Source: Eucalyptus grandis
Taxonomy: Eukaryota > Streptophyta > Magnoliopsida > Myrtales > Myrtaceae
Direction: 5' to 3'
Assembly (NCBI RefSeq): GCF_016545825.1
Contig: NC_052613.1
Span: forward strand, 52,186,112-52,250,111
DNA length: 64,000 nt
A program made the translations under genes and the position numbers. Of the stretch, positions 1 through 11,960 are shown piece after piece. Position 1 is the first letter of the stretch. Every line of letters starts with the position of its first letter. The notes below the pieces were generated by a model. It did no database searches. It saw only the letters and a program-made list of their open reading frames with translations, and was not told where the DNA came from.

Positions 1-217
1 TTTTTTTTAATCAAAACGACGCCGTGGCCGGGCGTTTGGGGACGCCGGCCCGGCCCGGCGACCCGGGTCCACGACCCGTTCTACAACCCGGCTCCTACGA
101 ACCCTACCCGACTCGGATCCGCGTCGCGACCCGGTCTTCCGCCGCGCCCGGATCGTGGAACCCTACCCGGTTCCCGATCCGGATCCGACCCGACAACCTG
201 GGGTCGCGACCGGAAAA

Positions 218-239
218 TCGCAAACCCTAGGGTTTGCGA
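218..239. promoter_or_regulatory. Perfect 22-bp palindrome of two back-to-back telo-boxes
   Basis: The two halves are AAACCCT and AGGGTTT, extended on each side by TCGC/GCGA, so all 22 bases are self-complementary. Telo-boxes (AAACCCTA) are known plant promoter elements, bound by telobox-type factors and enriched near housekeeping-gene starts. Here it lies inside the presumed LTR leader. The function is inferred only from the motif. Confidence 0.5.
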
Positions 240-861
240 ATCCGGCGGCGCCGGAGAGGGAACAATGGGCGGCGGCAACAATGGCCACGGCGGCGGACGG
301 CGGCGGCGGGGTGGCGATGACGGCGACGCGCGGAATGGGGGTGCGAGTTGGCGGCAAGGGAGTGGGGCTTTTACCTTTTCTTGAGCGGGGGGATGACAAC
401 GGCGGCGGTGGCGTAGCACTACTGCTCGTGGCGATGGCGTCGGATGGTGGTGGCTTGGGCTCGGTTTTGATCGAGGCTCTCTCGCGTCGGGCTCGGGCCG
501 CTCTTTGAGCTTCGGAGGTGGGGCACGACACAAGCCGTCGAAGCATGGCGTCGGGATCTCGGCGGGCGAACGGCTGCGGCACGGCGTCCCGGCGGCAACA
601 AAACTCCAGATCTCGAGGCGCAAAATCTCGGCCGGACCCTCCTCGGCCTTGATTTCTCCTCACTCGGGCCAGATCCGAGCCTCCACCGGCCGGATCGACC
701 TTCTCGAAGTCACTCGCCGCCGGCCTCCCGAAGTCTCTCGGTGGAAGGTGGGCTAAGCTGCGACTCGAGCTCTCTCTTGCGCTCGCCCTTCAACCCTTCC
801 CGATGTCTCTCAGTGAAGGATTTCCGAGCTCGCCACGCCCTCCGACGATGCTTGCGGCCAC

Positions 862-871
862 CTATTTATAG
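862..871 (-). promoter_or_regulatory. TATA box, minus strand
   Basis: Minus-strand TATAAATAGG in an otherwise GC-rich context. It would drive transcription leftward into the GC-rich block. Best explained as the promoter of the partial LTR at 1-1339. Confidence 0.45.
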
Positions 872-1344
872 GCGAAGGAACTCCGGTCGACGGAGGGGTT
901 CGGTCGCCGGCCTCCGGCTTACCCACCGGTTTCGCTCGGCCGAACCGGTGTCCCATCGAGCTTTCAGTGGCTCGCTCGGCATTAATGGCGCTGATCTTAT
1001 CCTCTCCGGCCGACGTCGGCCTACTCCCCTCGGCCGTAGGCCGTCCTTCGCGCGCGTCGCCGGCCACCGCGCGTGAACTACAGAGGCGGAGAAAGATGGA
1101 GCGAGGAAGAAGAAGAGGGAAGAAGAAGGAGGGTGGGGCCAAGCCGCACAAGCCCACGTGAAGAAAATGGGGGGTTGTGATTTTTTTTCTTTTCTTTTGT
1201 TTTTACTATTTTTTTGTTGTTTTTGCTATTTATTTGGTTTTAATATTTTTTGTTCATTATTCCGAAAAAGACAAAATAAAATATTCATTTGAAAAAAACT
1301 TAATTAATAAAATAGACCTAAATAAAATTGAGGTGTCAAGTTTT

Positions 1345-1829
1345 TTTTTTTATGTAATTTAATGAGATTTCTTGCCGTTTAAAGATCCAAACTCCAAATT
1401 GTAAATTAACACTAGTGGAAAGTAGTTTGTGGAATCGAAGGATTGAAAAATTTTGCTTAGTAGTGACTAGTAAGTCATGCCTTTTTTTTTTCTACACAAT
1501 AAGGTGGGCAGAAGTGACCTTCACGGCTATTCTTCTAATAGTAATTATATGGGATTCACACCCGCATGGTTCATGTTATAACCGCTCAATTCATTTGTAA
1601 GTGTAGAGTCCGTTATTTTAGCCCATCAGTGTATTGGAAGGTAGGAAGCCTCTCCAAATGAGGTAATAAAGGGCCAAAAATTTCTAGACAAATACTACTC
1701 TTCTTTTTTTTGGCCAAACAAAGACAACTTGCACAAACCAGCGACGAAATATCCTGATGGAGAAAAGTTGTCATGAATTCTAGAGAAGTTTTTAGAGTTA
1801 CAACAAAGACAATTTTCTTTCTATAACTT
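1345..1829. repeat. P450 3'-flank repeat (first part)
   Basis: No gene seen. Matches the DNA downstream of P450-4 (47555-47962) almost base for base and that of P450-2 (about 34890-35360) more loosely. It continues at 7744 after the solo LTR. No P450 body precedes it in the window. Confidence 0.75.
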
Positions 1830-2084
1830 TGTTTTGTCATTTTGGATGTTGCAATAAAATATCTTTCACCAAGTATTATATTTTGATTTTTTATTGAATG
1901 AGACTTAGGTTTTGTATTAGCTTTAAATAAATAGGGTCAAATGCGAATGAGACTATACACCTTATAATCTTAAAATCAAAGAAGTAGCTAACCTATCAAA
2001 CCTTCAATATCAACGATAATTAATGTTGAAACCTAATTAATGACATCATTAAAATAATTAAAGCCCATTAAAATTAAAGTAGTC

Positions 2085-5000
2085 TGTTGACACCTAAATT
2101 TTGGCGACCCATTTAGACATTTATCGTATTAAAAATTAGGGGTTAATTTTATCCCTGAAAAAATAAAATCACATGGCATATAGTTTAGGAACATTTTTGT
2201 TTATTTTATTGGACCGACGGCGAGTGCAAAATTTTTCACATATTCCATTGGGATTTTCATATATTTAGGCAATATACGCCGAGTGATGTATTTTTCATGG
2301 AAAGGAAATTCTCGAATGAAATATTGAAAAAAAAAAACACACAAAATATTGCATGTGGTGGGATGATATATTCAATAGTATTTTGCATGAACAAAGTTGG
2401 CAATGAAATATACCACGGAGATACAATTTTTCGGTGTATAAAAGGAGTCGCATACGGTGGGGAGCAAAAGAGGGCCACACATTGAATATACGGCCGTTGA
2501 GAGAAAAACGTGAGTGGGGCTTCTCTTCGGATTTTGAGGGCTTTCCGTTCGTTCTTTTGAGAAATCAATAAAAAAACACAGAGGGTAAACACACATGAGA
2601 GGGAGGAGTCTTGGCGGAGTCCCTTCTTGGCCAAAGACCTCACGGACGTTTTCACGGGATTCATTCGTCGGTTGTACCAAGATCACCACAGCAACCACTC
2701 GATGCTTGCTGCTACCTCGTCACGACGAAGCCACACCACTGATGGTGTCCGGTCCAAAGTCCCCATAAGCCAGAGCCAGTCCTTTCCAGGCTCGGTGCAC
2801 TGGATTTCCATCTTGCTGATCGTCCATAACCACTAACACTTTCCTGGCAGATACTGTGCCTAGCGACACCGACAAAAGAGCAACACTTGGGAGAGAAAAT
2901 CTATGCAAGTGTAGTGGTGGCAGAAAGTACGGCGGGTGCAATTTTGATCGGGGAAGGAATATTAAAAAAGAAGGAAGAGGCTCAATTGTATGGTTTAATT
3001 TGAAGACCAAAGAAGATCCAGAAAGTCCCTCGGCGAAGACCGACGCCCTACCTTGCCCTCGCGCGACTACCCGGCCAGCAACAAATTCGAACCACACCAA
3101 AAAGCTGCTGCGTCGAGATTCCCATCCTTGTAGTCCTACTATGCCAAGTTCGCTGACCCCGATGTCTATCGTGAACTCGTGAGCCACCGCCGTTGCCGTG
3201 CTAACGAATTGCTGCTCAGTACCCTCTACCATGATGACATAAAGCACCATCGAGACTTGCAGCGTCCTCACCGAACCAAGTTAGATAAATATTCTGTTTT
3301 GCAGGTTTTTGAGCAGAACCAGGAGATATGGAGAGCTGGGAACAAATGACATACTCGAAAGGTTGAGTCCACTTGGGCAAACCATCTGCCCACCATAGCA
3401 TTAAACACAGACTCAAGTCCTGCAAGTGATGATCTTCGGCCATTACACGTGAGGAAGTCTTCATATTCAGAGGTCAATAGTCAACAAAGATGGAGACCAC
3501 ACAATTGAGACATTCGGCCACATTAAGGGGGGGATTCCGAATTATACAGAGAACACACAAGAGGGGAAGAGAGAGTTCCTTTGCTTTTCCATTGCAGGCC
3601 AACACTGAGCAGCCGTGCCCCACGTTGTTCTTGCAATTATCAATGCCCGACCATCGTCTGGAATTTTAGGGAGAACACATTGAAAGAAACGTCCCTGCTG
3701 CACCGCAAGTCCATGGTGATTCGCTGCTACCTTCTTGCATCGTTGCCAAACTTTCTGTGACGACCAATTGCTGCTGGGCCTGCCACCGAGAGCTGCTCAA
3801 CCAAGACGACCAGCGAATCCAGCAAACCTTAAAGGAGTCCCGGCGCACTCCTGCATCTTCGACGTGTCTATTATAGACGATCCCAGCAAGAAGCCAACAC
3901 CTTTCCGAGAGCTATTCTTCAATTTCTAGCAATCCCACGATTACTTTTCAGTCCTTCCAATTGGGATTTGATTCAGTTTTGCAGGTTTGTTGAAGATCTC
4001 CCTCACGGCCAGCAAGCTCACTGTCTTCTCTGGTGGACATCAAAGCGTCCATCCCACACAGTGGCACCATCAATTGCCGAGATTTGGTAGAAGAGAAGAA
4101 GACAAAAGCTGAGTGGTGGATTGAAGATTAAAATAAAGAAAACCAAGAACATTCCATCGCCTGTAGATAAGCTGAAGTCCTCGGATAGAATTCCAAAGTA
4201 CTCAGACTTGTGGAACACGTCCAGCGATTACCGTGCACCCTTGCATGCTACGGACCGTCAGTCTTCCTCACCGTGATTCCCGTGACTCATCATCCATCCG
4301 AATTTGGAGACGTCACCCGTGTGACATCGTGAATTAGGTAAGACTCTTGATCAATTTGATTTTCATATATCTCGCTACCTAATTCGTAATATCGCAATCT
4401 TTCTTTGAATGTTTGATCGATATTGCCATATCCAAAAGATCTCTTGATCCCTCATGAATTAGGAAATTTTCCTAATTTCACAACGTGCGTATGATTGACA
4501 GTCCGATTTCACGCTCGGAATATGACTCGCAATCACACAGAAAAATCGCCAATCCGATCTCACGCTCGAGATACGATTCGCGATTTTATTTGAAATTGGC
4601 CAATCTGATCTCATGCGCGAGATACGATTCGTCAATTTATTTCCAAAATGGACATGGATGATATCTTGATTCTGATTTGTTGCCGTGATGTTCTTGATGT
4701 CTTATTTTGATTGCTCCCGTAAAAGAAAGGAAAAATCCCAAAAAATCTGAGTTAGATTAGGTTTGTTTAGAATATTCATCGTTTTAGGGTTATCCTGCAT
4801 GTTTAGAATAGGAAATTTATTTATTTCGAATTTCTTAAATAAAAATACCAAAAGCATAAATTTAGGATGTTAGATTTATGTTTCACTAGTTTAAATTGCA
4901 TGTTTAATTATTTGGCAATTATTAATTTCGAAATTTAAAAAAAAAGAAAAGAAAAGGAAAAACAACAAAAATTCATCATGCATATGTCATATAGAGTTAG

Positions 5001-5931
5001 GGCATTCTTTGCACGTCATTGCATATTATGATAGATTGCATGCTTATTAGGAAAATAAAAATCATGTGCACGTCATATAGAATTAGGTTCATACAATGCA
5101 TGTCATTTAGTGATTTTTGTTAGGTTCATTTAATTAGAAATTGCCCATCATTAGCATTAGAATTAGGTCATTAGATTAATTTAGATTGCATATTTAAGTG
5201 TTGCATTTCTTTAATTTCGAATCTCATGGAAAATACAAAAAAATTATTTTTTAGAATAAATCCATCTCATGCTTCAGGATAGATTATATGCTTATTTATG
5301 TCATATCACTTAGGTCATATAGCTAAGTCATGTTGTCATGTCGTATCATTTCATGTTAAATTAGTGGCGTGCATTGCATAAAGCACGATTCTCATTAATT
5401 AAGTGAAAGAAAAAAGAAATTGCGTGTTAATTAGAAATCATATCTAGGGTTGTTGATGTGAATTTTGATCTAACAACGCAGATGCTTTCGTTGCTATGAG
5501 GTAAGTCCTACAATTTATTTACTGCTTTACTTGGATGTTAAATTGGTGGTTTGCGTACCCGCATGATCGCCTCACATGTTAGGGAAATAGATTAAAATTA
5601 ATTCAAGCTGCTTGCTAAACATTTTTCAAAATAAAAGAGAAATGTACCGAAAGGGCGTTAGAGAAATCTAGCGTAACCAAGTCCCCGAACTCATAAATCT
5701 TTGGTTCGCAGGAGTAAAGTAAATCTTCCGTTACTTTACTTGGGTTTCTAATCGACCCGCCAAAAATAGATTAGTGGCGACTCCTTATTAAAAAATCAAT
5801 TGCATGTTAAGAAATTTGAACCTAAGTCGCGAATTGGTATGGGCTTGGGAGAGCCCGAGTTAAGTTAAATCTAGGCTTAACAATCCATTAGCCAAACCCT
5901 GGGTGGTCCGCCCGAAAAATTGGTCGCGACA
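2085..5931 (+). mobile_element. Solo LTR, 3.85 kb, TSD TAGTC
   Basis: Starts TGTTGACACC, ends GGTCGCGACA, and is flanked by perfect TAGTC repeats (2080-2084, 5932-5936). The duplicated block at about 48208-48220 has the uninterrupted site, so the insertion came after that duplication. The distal part has a stretch (about 5645-5780) ending in TTAGTGGCGACTCC that is also in the solo LTR at 21404-24562; this plus the length suggests a Gypsy element with long LTRs (Tat/Athila-like), an inference only. Open frames inside (for example 2720-3271 minus, 183 codons) have no recognisable domain. Confidence 0.8.
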
Positions 5932-6341
5932 TAGTCTATACAATAATGAACTGACCTAAAAAAAATAATACAATAATGAAGGCACTTTGACAACATTGGA
6001 TATGAACAAGATGCTTGATAAAGCGCTACTTTCTACTAAGTTTAAGGACACAACATCCGAATCTAATTAACTACGTTAGATAGTGTGGATAACACCTAGT
6101 AGACACCGATCTAAGATAGATACGAGGATACAATGTCAGAATCTAATCAATGACGCTGAATAGTGTAGACAACACCTAGTATACACTATTCCTAGGTGCA
6201 TGCATGAACATAATGTTGGAATCTAATCAATAATTCTAGACAAATGCAACATCTAATGAACACCGTCTCTAGATGAGGATGAGGACATAATGTTGGAATC
6301 TAATCAGTGCCACTAGACAATGGGTTAGTACTAGAATCTAA

Positions 6342-7137
6342 GGGCGCGTTTGGTAACATTTTTGTTCCGAGAAACAATTTTTGAACATAAATAGTTTTTT
6401 TTTTTTTTTGTTCTAGGGAATAATTTATGAGTATAAGAACGCGTTTGGTAATTGTAAAAAATTTATACTCCAGGAATAGAAACACATTTGGTAAACTTGT
6501 ATAATTTTTTTGTTTCTTTTAATTTTTCAATATTTTTATTATATTTTTTTTTTTTCTTTTTTCTTTTTTCTTTTTCTCTTTGACCGGTCGTCGGCCATGG
6601 TCGTGGCCTGCGACCGGTTGGATGACGTCCGGTGAGCTCGTCGGAGGCTAGCCTGGCTCGGCCTCACCCAAGTAGCGCGAGGTTGGCCTCGCCCTGGCCT
6701 GGCAAGGCTCGGCCTCATGCCAGTTGGGGAGGTTGAGCCTCACCGTGGCCGCACAAGACTTAGGCCGACGAGCCTCGCCGTGGCTCGGCCTCTCCAGGGG
6801 CCGGCGACGCTCCAACGAGGTTGCCGGCCCTTGTTTGGATGGTTGCCGGTGCTGGCCATGGCCAAGGCTGGTGATTGGTAAAAGGAAGAAGAAGAAGAAG
6901 AAAAGAAGAAGAAAAGAAAGAGAAAAAAGAAGAAGAAAAATGAGAGAAAAAAAGTGTTTCTTAGAAGTGTTCCTGGAAATAAGAAACAAGTTTTTTCTAC
7001 TTCTCATTTCTATTCCAAATTTGTTCTCTAGAACAAAAATGTAAACAAACGTGTTTATGTTCTTTTTTTGTTCCCCGGAACAAAAGAAGAAAAATTGTGT
7101 TTCGGGGAACAAAAACAAAAATTTGCCAAATAGGGCC
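6342..7137. mobile_element. PIF/Harbinger-like TIR element, TSD TAA
   Basis: Left end GGGCGCGTTTGGTAAC and right end (reverse complement) GGCCCTATTTGGCAAA form imperfect terminal inverted repeats rich in NTTGTTCC-type motifs. Both ends abut TAA, the 3-bp target typical of PIF/Harbinger. The centre (about 6585-6860) is GC-rich and partly self-complementary, and no transposase is visible. It lies inside the LTR-like element at 1830-7738. A second copy is at 48623-49406 and a diverged relative at 40655-41361 with a clean empty site. Confidence 0.55.
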
Positions 7138-7743
7138 TAATTGACAGCACTTCCTAGAATATAGACACTCGCCAAAATTGAATCTATGATGAGAATCTTA
7201 AGCTATTGTTAGACTAAAGCTAAGTAAAGATAAATGCAATATAAAGTAGTTTTGTGTGTTGTTTGAGAGGGGGGGGGTTGTCTATTGGATAGCTTGTGAT
7301 ATTTATAAGCCAACTTGGTAACCGTCAATTAGTCGGTTACTTTCTCCAAGAGTCACTCCACATTTCATGCTAAACTGCCTTATCCATACTTGTTCGATAA
7401 TAGTGTCATGACTTGTCCAGCGAGTATTAACCGCTCCTCTTTCGAGTTTGATGCCTTTTTAACTGTTCCCGCCTATTTTTACCACTAAGGCTATATCTTC
7501 ATCATTGATCTCTGGCTTCAACACGTGGTGTTCTGTTGCTTCATCATGATATTACATATCTTTATTTGTCGAAATTCAGCCCAAAATTTCTCAAAATCCT
7601 TAATTATCTTGTCTCGTATGGATTTTTTGGGCTGGGCCAATGTGGATTATAACTAATATATGGTTGCGATGGTGGCTTTAGAGCTTTCTGTCCCTTGTGC
7701 CTTGCACATACTCATGGGGGTATTTTTAGGTGTCAACAAACTT

Positions 7744-8040
7744 TCAGAAGCTGCATGTCCTGTATATACATTATCGTGATATAATGGAAAATCACCCAAA
7801 TCCAATGCAATTACCTAATTGCTCTAACAAAATTGGATATAAAATTGCATTTGGTCTTCCAGATTTCTAGTTAGAAAAGGTTTTAAAATTTTTGTCATAT
7901 CCTATTTATTATTTGGTGAACTACGGATTTATAGTTTGATGTTTTTATATCTTATCCTATCAATTGTTCGCTGAATATCATTCTAAAGGACATATATGCC
8001 CCTATGTAGTGCTCTTGAAATAATATCGATCTTTCTCATG
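7744..8040. repeat. P450 3'-flank repeat (second part)
   Basis: Continuation of the flank interrupted at 1830; matches 17640-17760, 35370-35500 and 50008-50304. No gene seen. Confidence 0.65.
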
Positions 8041-8124
8041 CACCAATATACTTGAAAACCTTCATAATTAATTAGGACTAACAACTCCCGGTGCAAAAAA
8101 ATAAAAAAAAAATCGATTACATAG
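8041..8124 (+). repeat. Left direct repeat flanking the foldback MULE
   Basis: An 84-bp stretch ending CGATTACATAG recurs at 11961-12038 immediately outside the other end of the foldback element. Only a homopolymer length and a few bases differ. It is far longer than the 9-bp TSD of Mutator-like elements. Confidence 0.8.
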
Positions 8125-8634
8125 GGGAAAAGTGCCAAAAAAATCCTAAACATTTTGTCTTTGTGCCGATTTAGTCCTAAACCTTTTTACGTTGTGCCAA
8201 TTCAGTCCTTTCTGGCCAATTTTGGCTGGAATTTGCTAACTGGATGACGGTCGACTAACGTGGCCTGATCGACGCTGATGTGGACTACTTTTGATAATAT
8301 TTTAATTTTTTTTTTTATTTTTTTCTTTTGATTTTTGATTTTTGATTTTGATTTTTTTTTTGATTTTGATTTTTGATTTTTATATTTATTGTTTTTTTTC
8401 TACTCCTCTTCTTCCTCCAGCTGGTCGCCGAACCTCGATGATCGGCCAGAGGCAACGGCCGGCGAGGTTGAGGTCGACCTCATCGGCCACCTCGCCAGTG
8501 GCCGTGAGGGCGGCCTCGCGCTGGGTGGTAAGGCTCGCCTGTTTCGGCGCGAGGCCGCCCTCGAGGCCTGGGCGGCGAGGCTTGCCCTCATCGGATTTGG
8601 CGAGGTGAGCCTCACCCATGGCCGGCAAGGGTGA

Positions 8635-8769
8635 GCCCCGCCAACTCGGCGCGAGGAGCATGGGGAGGAGAGCGAAGCCGATGGCGGCGAAGGAGACGGC
8701 GTGGAGCACAAGCTGAAGTCTGCAATGCCGCTCAGTGGCAGTAGCGACGACGACGACGACAAAGAAGCG
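8635..8769 (+). pseudogene. 5' half of a coding-like frame in the MULE loop
   Basis: The frame opens after a stop at 8632-8634 and is open to the solo LTR at 8770. It encodes an acidic segment with the features EHKLKSAMPLSGS and a run of five Asp. Skipping the LTR and one copy of its TSD continues the same frame at 11334 to a stop at 11475-11477, about 92 codons in all. The matching frame in the duplicated element (to 50961, then 53522-53665) keeps the same length with substitutions but no indels. This looks like an exon fragment captured from a host gene (Pack-MULE style). The donor is not recognised; the acidic tract followed by a basic helix would suit a nuclear protein, but that is a guess. 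Confidence 0.5.
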
Positions 8770-11328
8770 TGTCATGCCCTGAACCCCAAGCACATGCCCA
8801 TTCCTCTTTGGTCGATAAAGTTTGCAACTTCCGAGGATGAGTCGCCAACCCATTCATTTTTAAGCATATGCGGAAGCGAAAATAAATCCCCTGATAGTAA
8901 TCATCTCAGGATAGAAAAGTAGGACATCAATTCACAAAAGCACACTTTTATGAACAACGAGATTCAAGTACAAAACAAGTCTAGTTGAAAGCCTACAAGA
9001 AGGTCGACTCTCAAAAGAGGTTGTCCTATGACATACTAACAAGACACATCCGCCAATCCTCCATAATCCTCCTCCTTAGAGTTCGGGGCCTTGGTCCTCC
9101 ACGACCACCTTTTAAGAACCTGAAAATGGTTATTCAATAACCAGTGAGACAATGTCCCAGCAAGTCCATGCTCTAAACCTCGATTAGGAGGGTAATACGC
9201 CCAGAGGCGTCCTAACCACACAATCACGCATTTGGTATAGATGACTTACCTCGCCTTAGATCCACCCTGTAGGTCAGTACAATTTATATCACAGATAGCC
9301 ATACCGATATGAGCAATAATTAAGCTCCAATAACTGGAACGCCATACCCAATTCTCAAATCAGCACGGGGGTCATGATTATAGGGCCAAATCGTTATGAC
9401 ACGTCTCATTCTATGTCACACAATTTTGTCCCATAATTTGGCGTAGATATTTCACTCAACATGCGTTCCAATTGATAATTACGCCCACTCTAGGGCACGG
9501 CCTACTTGAAGTTTGGCGGTCTACTAGCGTAGCTAGGCATCGTCTCACCCCATTGAGCACGGCTATGTCTCTCAAAGATGGCTTTCCCGAAGGAGCATAG
9601 GTCAAGAATCTACTGCGACCCGAAACCCAATAAGTGGGTAACCCATATAGGGTAACATCCATCCGACACTGTTCGGGGACGGGTTTTCTTAACCAACACA
9701 TGACCGATCAATCTCGGCCTAGGACACCGTGCATTGCACTCAAATGCCTCAATTAAAATAGTGTTCCTGGCCTATTTTCTCTGTATTAAAAACTTCCGAA
9801 GAAAAATAGTCGTGTGTGGGTACACGGTTAGATTGGACCTGGAAAATTCATAACATTCTTTTCAAAATCCCACTGGTTTATATAGTATATAAAATCATTT
9901 TTGGTGTTTAAAACCTGACACCCGAGATTTTCTAAATAAATATTGAAATTCACAAATTTTGAAATAAATGACCAAATTTCCAATCAGCACTTAATTTTCA
10001 CAATTTAATACTCGATTGCAGAAATTAACCACATCATTGCAATCATCACAAAATTCCGGTCATCGGCTACCCCGGCCTAATTTCCGGAAAATATTTAATA
10101 ATTAAATTAATTACACTTAAATAAATCTAAACACCCCTTAAACGTCATTAACCTACTAAGAAGAGTTTAGTGCATAAACTCAGCAGGTTAGCAAATACAC
10201 CGGTTCATGGCGACAATGATGCAATAGCGATCGAAAGTTGGGCCTACGGCGGCACAGGAGGTTGGTGGCGCGGGTGGTGCGGCGGTGTGGTGCGAGTGGC
10301 CGACGAAGTACCGGCGGAACAACAAATTACGATTGACATGGTGAAGGAATTCTGGGTTTTCTGCGATGCAATCACCGCTGAAAATGAAGAAAGAAGACAG
10401 AGAATTTGGGCGCCGAGAGAGAGAGAAAAACACCGAGAAAGAGAGAAAGATGGGCGTCGAGAGGATGGAACAACTGCCGAGCGTGAGAGGAAAAGTGAGG
10501 TCTTCGTGGGTTATTTTTGTTGACTTTAAGAGTCAACAATGGGCTGATTCAGTGGCTCTTCGGGCTAGCAGCAGCTGGAGAGGACGTGTCTTCCGCATGC
10601 ATGAGTTTCGAAGCCTGCTGGCCGAAGAAGGATAGGAGCGCGCGCACGTCAACAGTCCAAATTTCGTGGCAGCAGGGGACGGGGACAACTCCATGTTTCC
10701 GTGTCTTTGCATGGGAAGTTCTTTCCCCTTCGTCCACGACACCTGCTGCTCCATGCACTTACGTGCCCATCATTTAGTTGACTGCCCGATTCAACTAAAT
10801 GGGGTCCAAATGGCTGTCGACGGGAGAAGCAATTTGGTGCGGCGTGTCTTCGTATGCTGCATGAAGAAGGACCGGTTCGTGAAGGCTGCATGGGTCAACA
10901 ATTTCCTCTTGGTTGACTGGTTAAACAAAGGAAAAGACGTGGCCGTGGGTTTCTTGTTTCTGCATGCACATGGACTGAAGAATTCTCGGTCCCTTGCCTT
11001 GTGCACGCACGCGTGAGAGACAACGGACGTCTTCACGAAAAATGGCTTGGCAACGTGTTAGTTGGATAGAATCTTGGTCTCGCGGATGGTGTTACGTAAG
11101 AAGATTTTTGACGAGACGATAAGATATATGAAAATCGGATCATCTCGACATGGCAAAGACGTGACCATGAGGGTACGTCATAAGACCATCACGAAACATG
11201 ATGTCTCGGTCTGGCGATGGTGATGAAATGGGGTCGTAAGTGGTGCCAATGACGTAGTCCAACGATAAATTCGTCAACCCGTCTCAGACAGTTACATATT
11301 CGAGGTCCGGCAAAATTCGGATGTCACA
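8770..11328. mobile_element. Solo LTR, family TGTCATGCC...TGTCACA, TSD AAGCG
   Basis: Starts TGTCATGCCCTGAACCCC, ends GGATGTCACA, and is flanked by perfect AAGCG repeats (8765-8769, 11329-11333). No coding domain is found across 2.56 kb. Related copies are at 50962-53516 (same insertion in the duplicated block) and 59979-62856 (independent insertion). All share a conserved start, a CATATGCGGAAGCG-type motif about 100 bp in, and the end. The superfamily is not determined; the 5-bp TSD and TG/CA ends indicate LTR integration. Confidence 0.75.
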
Positions 11329-11333
11329 AAGCG

Positions 11334-11477
11334 AACGAAGACTTGAGCCTGAAAATCGTCGAGAAGGCGCTCTTGGCGCGCGCCGCAAAGCTCGCCTCCA
11401 TGCCGCCGAGTGTCGACATGTCGGAGGAGGACGACTATAGGCCTCGAGGACTGAATTCGGTTGCCTCCTCGCACTGA
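11334..11477 (+). pseudogene. 3' half of the coding-like frame in the MULE loop
   Basis: Continues in frame from 8767-8769 across the solo LTR. It encodes NEDLSLKIVEKALLARAAKL, then an acidic SEEDD motif, and ends in a stop at 11475. In the duplicated copy (53522-53665) the 47 sense codons and the stop are conserved in position. Donor gene unknown. Confidence 0.5.
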
Positions 11478-11960
11478 ACTGCTGGGGCTCGCCCTCGCTG
11501 GCCATGGGCAAGGCTCGCTGCCCAGGCCTTAAGGGCGGCCTCGCGCCGGGCAGGCGAGGCTCGCCCTAGCTAGATCCGGCAAGGGTGAGCCTTACTGCCC
11601 AGCGCGAGGTCGCCATTGCGGCCACCGACGAGGTGGCCGGCGAGGTCGACCTCGACCTCACCGGCCGTCGCCTCTGACCGGTCCCCAAGGTCCGGCGACC
11701 GGCTGGAGGAAGAAGATGGAAGAAAAAAAGAAAAAAAAAGAGCAAAAATTCAAAAAGATTAAAATATTATTAAAAGTAGTCCACGTCAGCACGATTAGGT
11801 CACGTCAGCCGGCCGGCGTCCAGTCAGCAAATTCCGGCCAAAATTGGCTGGAAATGATTGAATTTGCACAACGTAAAAATGTTTAGGACTAAATCGGCAC
11901 CAAAAAAAGATTTAGGACTAAATCGGCACAAAAACAAAAGGTTTAGGACTTTTTTGGCAT

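Larger units (their letters stand above)
1..1339 (-). mobile_element. Partial LTR of a minus-strand retrotransposon (cut by window edge)
   Basis: GC-rich block (about 1-1160) followed by an AT-rich stretch that ends at about 1337 in GGTGTCA; read on the minus strand this is the (T)TGACACCT start shared with the solo LTRs at 2085 and 21404. A TATA box on the minus strand (862-871) precedes the GC-rich part, as expected for LTR promoter and leader. From about 1345 the sequence returns to the P450 3' flank seen elsewhere, which sets the right boundary to within a few bases. Open frames of up to 180 codons on both strands are low-complexity Arg/Pro/Gly frames and are not called as genes. The left end lies outside the window, so a gene promoter is not fully excluded. 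Confidence 0.5.
1830..7738 (-). mobile_element. Solo LTR-like element, TSD AACTT, carrying two nested insertions
   Basis: Begins TGTTTTGTC and ends GGTGTCAACA, so the family start TGTTGACACC lies on the minus strand. It is flanked by perfect 5-bp repeats AACTT (1825-1829 and 7739-7743). The paralogous flank near 35370 joins the two sides without it, an empty site. No coding domains are present, so it is a solo LTR or non-autonomous derivative. The same insertion sits at 47963-50002 and therefore predates the block duplication. Without the nested LTR at 2085 the element is about 2.06 kb. Confidence 0.75.
8125..11960. mobile_element. Foldback Mutator-like element (E1), split by a solo LTR
   Basis: Left end GGGAAAAGTGCC and right end GGACTTTTTTGGCA are inverted, and the complementarity runs on through the AT-rich TIR and then a GC-rich arm of repeated GCGAGG/CCTCGC words, giving arms of roughly 500 bp each. 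Without the nested LTR (8770-11328) the element is about 1.3 kb. The right terminus lacks the last 8 or so bases of the TIR. No transposase is present. The central loop carries a protein-like frame (see 8635-8769). The family is called MULE-like because its relatives at 12835 and 41740 have 9-bp TSDs. A duplicate lies at 50387-54138. Confidence 0.72.

Noticed and set aside
81..663. Overlapping frames of 117-180 codons on both strands
   Set aside because: GC-rich Arg/Pro/Gly/Ala low complexity, no domain, open on both strands; typical of GC-rich non-coding DNA.
2720..3271. 183-codon minus-strand frame
   Set aside because: Inside the solo LTR 2085-5931; no recognisable domain and not shared with the related LTR.
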